Part shown: in pieces, positions 30,725 through 33,199 of the stretch | Layout of the letters: each line of letters starts with the position of its first letter | Position numbering within the stretch: the first letter of the stretch is position 1 | Assembly: GCF_944383115.1 (NCBI RefSeq) | Contig: NZ_CALWOJ010000015.1 | Location: 1-33,199 of the forward strand | Direction: 5' to 3' | Source: an uncultured Flavonifractor sp. | Lineage (GTDB): Bacteria > Bacillota > Clostridia > Oscillospirales > Oscillospiraceae | DNA: 33,199 nucleotides | The notes under the pieces: generated by a model | What the model saw: only the letters and a program-made list of their open reading frames with translations | Databases searched by the model: none | Told to the model about the DNA's origin: nothing | Program-made: the position numbers and the translations under genes

Positions 30725-31729
30725 TTACAGGCTGCTCAGGGGCACAATGGCCTCCAGGGTAGGCAGCATGCCGATCTTGCTGGGGTTCTGGCCGGGCAGA
30801 CCATAGATGTCGTGGCCGGGATACTGGTTGCCCTCCACCAGTACGGGGCCGTCCGGGGTAACCGCCACGTCCCATGCTACATACCGAACCGTGGGTACCA
30901 CCTGGGCGGCGTCCTGCACCAGCTGGAGGATCTCGCTCCACATAGGCAGCTGGTAGCCCTGGAACCGGGTGCCGGTGGCGGGATGGCACTCATAGAGATC
31001 ACCGGCCTTATCCCGGGCGGCGCACTGGATGATACCGGTCTGCTTGTCCACCGGCACCACCATACCGCCGCCGTTGAAGTTGTCCACCGGCCGGTCGGAG
31101 TTGCCCACCCGCAGGTAGGAGGCCACCACATGGGCCGTTCCATCCTTCAGCAGGGAGACAATGCGCAGGGTGTTGATGGAACCGGGCCAGATGGCATTGA
31201 GGTCGGGGTGCTGGGTGATGACCTCCTCCATCAGGGTCTGGCCGTTCTCCTTCAGCCGGGAGAGCAGGGCGGCCCAGTCCTCCACCTGGTCGGCCCGGAG
31301 GATCTCCACCCCGTCGCCGTGGGTACCGTCCCGGGGCTTGACGATAAAGCGGCCCAGTTCCTCTCCCAGGGCCTGGAACTGCTCAGGGGTGGCAGAGGCC
31401 AGATCCAGCCACTTGCGCCCCACATAGGGGGCAAACCGGGTGAGAAACTCCGGCTTCACATCAAAGGTGTTCCACTCCTTGCGGTCGTTGAGAGCCGCCA
31501 CATAGCGGTTGTTCTTGCCCCGGGTGAGGACGGTGGCACGCTGGGCGCCATTGAGTTCCCAGAAATGGAACAGCGCATAGTCCAGATAGCCGGCCTGGTA
31601 ATGCAGGCCGCACCACACCATATCGCAGAATACCACCGGGGTGAGCTTGTGGGCCTGATGGGCCACCTCTTTAGCTGTTTTCCGCATCCGTTTCAGATCC
31701 ATCCCCCGGACCAGTCTCCAAAGTCCCAT
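30725..31729 (-). CDS. Sugar-transfer-associated ATP-grasp protein
   Basis: The 334-residue protein belongs to the ATP-grasp fold group often found in polysaccharide or surface-sugar loci. Visible ATP-grasp elements: the lysine-containing strand FIVKPRDGTHGDGVEIL, the LMEEVITQHPDL segment that holds the adenine hinge, NTLRIVSLL, and the magnesium-binding end VAWDVAVTPDGPVLVEGN. The RPVDNFNGGGMVVPVD block is typical of the subgroup. These proteins probably join a carboxylate to an amine or sugar derivative; the substrate is unknown. Start at ATG 31729, with TGGAGGT upstream; a GTG at 31753 is rejected. Strikingly, no glycosyltransferase or polysaccharide gene is near. It has a consensus promoter next to a putative RHH operator. 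Confidence 0.88.
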   Translation of the reverse strand: MGLWRLVRGMDLKRMRKTAKEVAHQAHKLTPVVFCDMVWCGLHYQAGYLDYALFHFWELNGAQRATVLTRGKNNRYVAALNDRKEWNTFDVKPEFLTRFAPYVGRKWLDLASATPEQFQALGEELGRFIVKPRDGTHGDGVEILRADQVEDWAALLSRLKENGQTLMEEVITQHPDLNAIWPGSINTLRIVSLLKDGTAHVVASYLRVGNSDRPVDNFNGGGMVVPVDKQTGIIQCAARDKAGDLYECHPATGTRFQGYQLPMWSEILQLVQDAAQVVPTVRYVAWDVAVTPDGPVLVEGNQYPGHDIYGLPGQNPSKIGMLPTLEAIVPLSSL

Positions 31730-31786
31730 GTCGTACCTCCAGATTGCGGGCACAGAGCCCGAGAATCGTGTATGTCAGCAGCCGTC

Positions 31787-31815
31787 ATTATAGCAGAAGC
31801 CAGCGGAAAAGGCAA
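31787..31815 (-). promoter_or_regulatory. Promoter of the ATP-grasp gene
   Basis: Minus-strand -35 TTGCCT (31815-31810), 17 bp spacer, perfect -10 TATAAT (31792-31787). The operator-like dyad at 31831-31848 lies 15 bp upstream of the -35. Confidence 0.75.
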
Positions 31816-31830
31816 CTGTCCGGAATTTTG

Positions 31831-31848
31831 TGCGTGCAATTTTACGCA
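31831..31848. promoter_or_regulatory. Putative RHH operator, site A
   Basis: TGCGTGCAATTTTACGCA: half-sites TGCGT and ACGCA at a fixed spacing, identical in layout to site B. It lies between the ATP-grasp promoter and the RHH gene. Extended arms GTGCGT/ACGCAC give a 6-bp dyad. Confidence 0.6.
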
Positions 31849-31891
31849 CTCGCCCATAACCTTTCCGATTTTTCATACTATATATCTGCAG

Positions 31892-31909
31892 TGCGTGCAA
31901 TAGCACGCA
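31892..31909. promoter_or_regulatory. Putative RHH operator, site B
   Basis: TGCGTGCAATAGCACGCA: matches site A at 15 of 18 positions and is a perfect 7-bp dyad with a 4-nt centre. Centres of the two sites are 61 bp apart, close to six helical turns. Site B lies just before the RHH gene's ribosome site and after an AT-rich stretch (31868-31886) that probably holds the -10. Confidence 0.6.
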
Positions 31910-31931
31910 GGCAGATGGAGGTGTGAAAGAT

Positions 31932-32111
31932 ATGGCAAAAGAGGTCAAACATATTGGACTGCGGGTCACGCCTGAAATCCATCAGAAGCTGAAGTATATT
32001 GCATCTTATGAGGGAAGAACCATCAACGGACAGGCACATTATCTCATCCAGAGCTGCATCCGGGAATTTGAAAAGGAGAATGGGCCTATCCCGACGGAGA
32101 AAGAACCATGA
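31932..32111 (+). CDS. Small Arc/MetJ-like ribbon-helix-helix DNA-binding protein
   Basis: A 59-residue protein with the RHH pattern: a short strand HIGLRVTPEIHQKL, then helix A (TPEIHQKLKYIASYEG) and helix B (INGQAHYLIQSCIREFEKEN). Such proteins dimerise and bind DNA through the paired strand (residues about 7-12). ATG at 31932 with GGAGGTG 8 nt upstream (31917-31923). It overlaps comF by 4 nt (ATGA at 32108-32111), so both are one unit. The two 18-bp dyads directly upstream are likely its operators. Arc-type RHH proteins are also antitoxins, but the next gene is not a toxin. Target genes beyond the neighbours are unknown. Confidence 0.85.
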   Translation: MAKEVKHIGLRVTPEIHQKLKYIASYEGRTINGQAHYLIQSCIREFEKENGPIPTEKEP

Positions 32112-32764
32112 GCGGGCCGTTGAGCTTTGTGCTGGATCTGCTCTTTCCGCCCAAGTGCATCTTCTGCGGAAAGATACTGGACTCCGGCGAAGACGGAATC
32201 TGCCGCCGCTGTCAGCGGGAGCTGCCCTGGCTGGTGGACACGCAGGCGGAGCAGACGGGAGAATTCTTCTCCCTGTGCGCCGCCCCTCTGCGCTACCAGG
32301 ACAAGGTACGCGACTCCATCCGCCGCTACAAGTTCAAGGGCCGCAGGGGTTACCACAAAGTATACGGCAAGCTGGTGGCCCAGTGTGTCCACGATCATTT
32401 GGAGGGACGGTACGATCTCATTACATGGGTACCCCTCTCCCCTCAGCGGAAAAGAGAGCGCGGGTACGACCAGGCTTTCCTGCTGGCCAGCGCAGCGGCG
32501 CTGGAGCTGGGCGACGTCGCTGTGGAGACCCTGCGGAAAGAACGCAACAATGAAGCGCAATCCGGCCTTACAGCGGCGGCCCAGAGGCGCGCCAACGTAC
32601 TGGGCGCCTATACGCCGGTGGACCCGGAGCTGGTGGCCGGTAAGCGGGTGCTGCTCATTGACGACGTTGTGACCACCGGCGCAACCATGTCCGAATGCGC
32701 CCGCATTCTGCGGGCGATGGGCGCTGCCGACGTGGTGTGCGCCGCCCTTGCCCGGGCCAGATGA
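32108..32764 (+). CDS. comF: ComF family phosphoribosyltransferase-like protein
   Basis: The 218-residue protein has an N-terminal zinc ribbon (Cys17, Cys20, Cys32, Cys35) and a PRTase domain ending in the PRPP-binding loop VLLIDDVVTTGATM. Conserved KFKGRRGYHKVYGKLV, PLSPQRKRERGYDQA lie between. ComF takes part in DNA uptake during natural transformation in competent species, but clostridial members are common in genomes without known competence, so the role is open. The ATG overlaps the RHH gene's stop. It is transcribed from the RHH promoter. Confidence 0.93.
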   Translation: MSGPLSFVLDLLFPPKCIFCGKILDSGEDGICRRCQRELPWLVDTQAEQTGEFFSLCAAPLRYQDKVRDSIRRYKFKGRRGYHKVYGKLVAQCVHDHLEGRYDLITWVPLSPQRKRERGYDQAFLLASAAALELGDVAVETLRKERNNEAQSGLTAAAQRRANVLGAYTPVDPELVAGKRVLLIDDVVTTGATMSECARILRAMGAADVVCAALARAR

Positions 32765-32836
32765 ATCCTCTTCTCCATACTTGCGGCCAATCTGGAAGAA
32801 CCGGAAGAAATTTCACAAATTTAGCGGAAATATACG

Positions 32837-32865
32837 TTGAAATGGTGGACACACTTCTGTATAAT
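32837..32865 (+). promoter_or_regulatory. Near-consensus promoter of mreB/mbl
   Basis: -35 TTGAAA (32837-32842), 17 bp spacer, perfect -10 TATAAT (32860-32865). A leader of about 100 nt follows. The rest of the 208-nt gap after comF shows nothing else clear. Confidence 0.8.
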
Positions 32866-32963
32866 ATAGAAGATTCAGGCCGGGTAATCTTATCCAGCCT
32901 TATTGGACTGAGTGGATCCTCTGATCAAGCAGTACGATTCATCATATAGAGTAAAAACATTGA

Positions 32964-33199
<236 letters not shown>

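Noticed and set aside
31932-32764. RHH-comF read as a toxin-antitoxin pair
   Set aside because: The partner has a zinc ribbon and a PRPP loop typical of ComF and no toxin fold; RHH may still be a repressor.

Overview
The window looks like core chromosome of a GC-rich, anaerobic, spore-forming Firmicute, most likely class Clostridia, family Oscillospiraceae (Flavonifractor/Lawsonibacter-like). This placement is inferred from the IspH-ribosomal protein S1 fusion, the sporulation genes (GerW/YtfJ-like, SpoIVFA/SpoIVFB-like pair, DacB-like carboxypeptidase), the non-mevalonate isoprenoid genes, strong GGAGG ribosome binding sites, frequent GTG/TTG starts and many 4-nt gene overlaps. I see no transposase, integrase, CRISPR array, rRNA or tRNA gene. 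No intergenic gap exceeds 300 bases.

Layout, left to right (nearly everything up to 29.9 kb is on the minus strand). 1-1.5 kb: carD, then ispD-ispF (ispF cut by the window edge). 1.7-7.0 kb: a tightly overlapping operon rpiR-type regulator > BaiN-type flavoprotein > cmk > plsC > ispH-rpsA, ending in a strong terminator. 7.25-12.4 kb: M50 protease > scpA > scpB > DUF2953 > gerW > D-Ala-D-Ala carboxypeptidase > pseudouridine synthase, a chromosome-condensation and sporulation operon whose order recalls the Bacillus subtilis scpA-scpB-dacB-spmAB-rluB region but without spmAB. 12.5-20.0 kb: tig > clpP > clpX > lon > engB > FAH-family hydrolase, a protein-quality-control cluster. 20.1-25.0 kb: ylqF > rnhB > yraN > M19 dipeptidase > thrC > metallophosphoesterase. 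25.2-27.25 kb: rplS with its own promoter and terminator, and a SpoIVFA/SpoIVFB-like gene pair. 27.3-29.9 kb: rarA and glyA, each minus strand, glyA with its own promoter and terminator.

From 30.0 kb the strand pattern changes: nth (+), an ATP-grasp gene of the sugar-transfer-associated type (-), a small ribbon-helix-helix DNA-binding protein plus comF (+), and the 5' end of an mreB/mbl gene (+) with a near-consensus promoter. 

The most distinctive feature outside the core gene clusters is the 200-bp divergent region at 31730-31931. It carries two copies of an 18-bp dyad (15 of 18 positions identical, centres 61 bp apart) directly upstream of the ribbon-helix-helix gene and next to the promoter of the divergent ATP-grasp gene. 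This is a plausible, self-contained repressor-operator switch controlling both the ATP-grasp enzyme and the RHH-comF pair. Other points of interest are a 12-bp perfect inverted repeat in the rpiR leader, a structured leader before the M50-scpAB operon, and a possible sigma-E-type promoter in front of the SpoIVFA-like gene.
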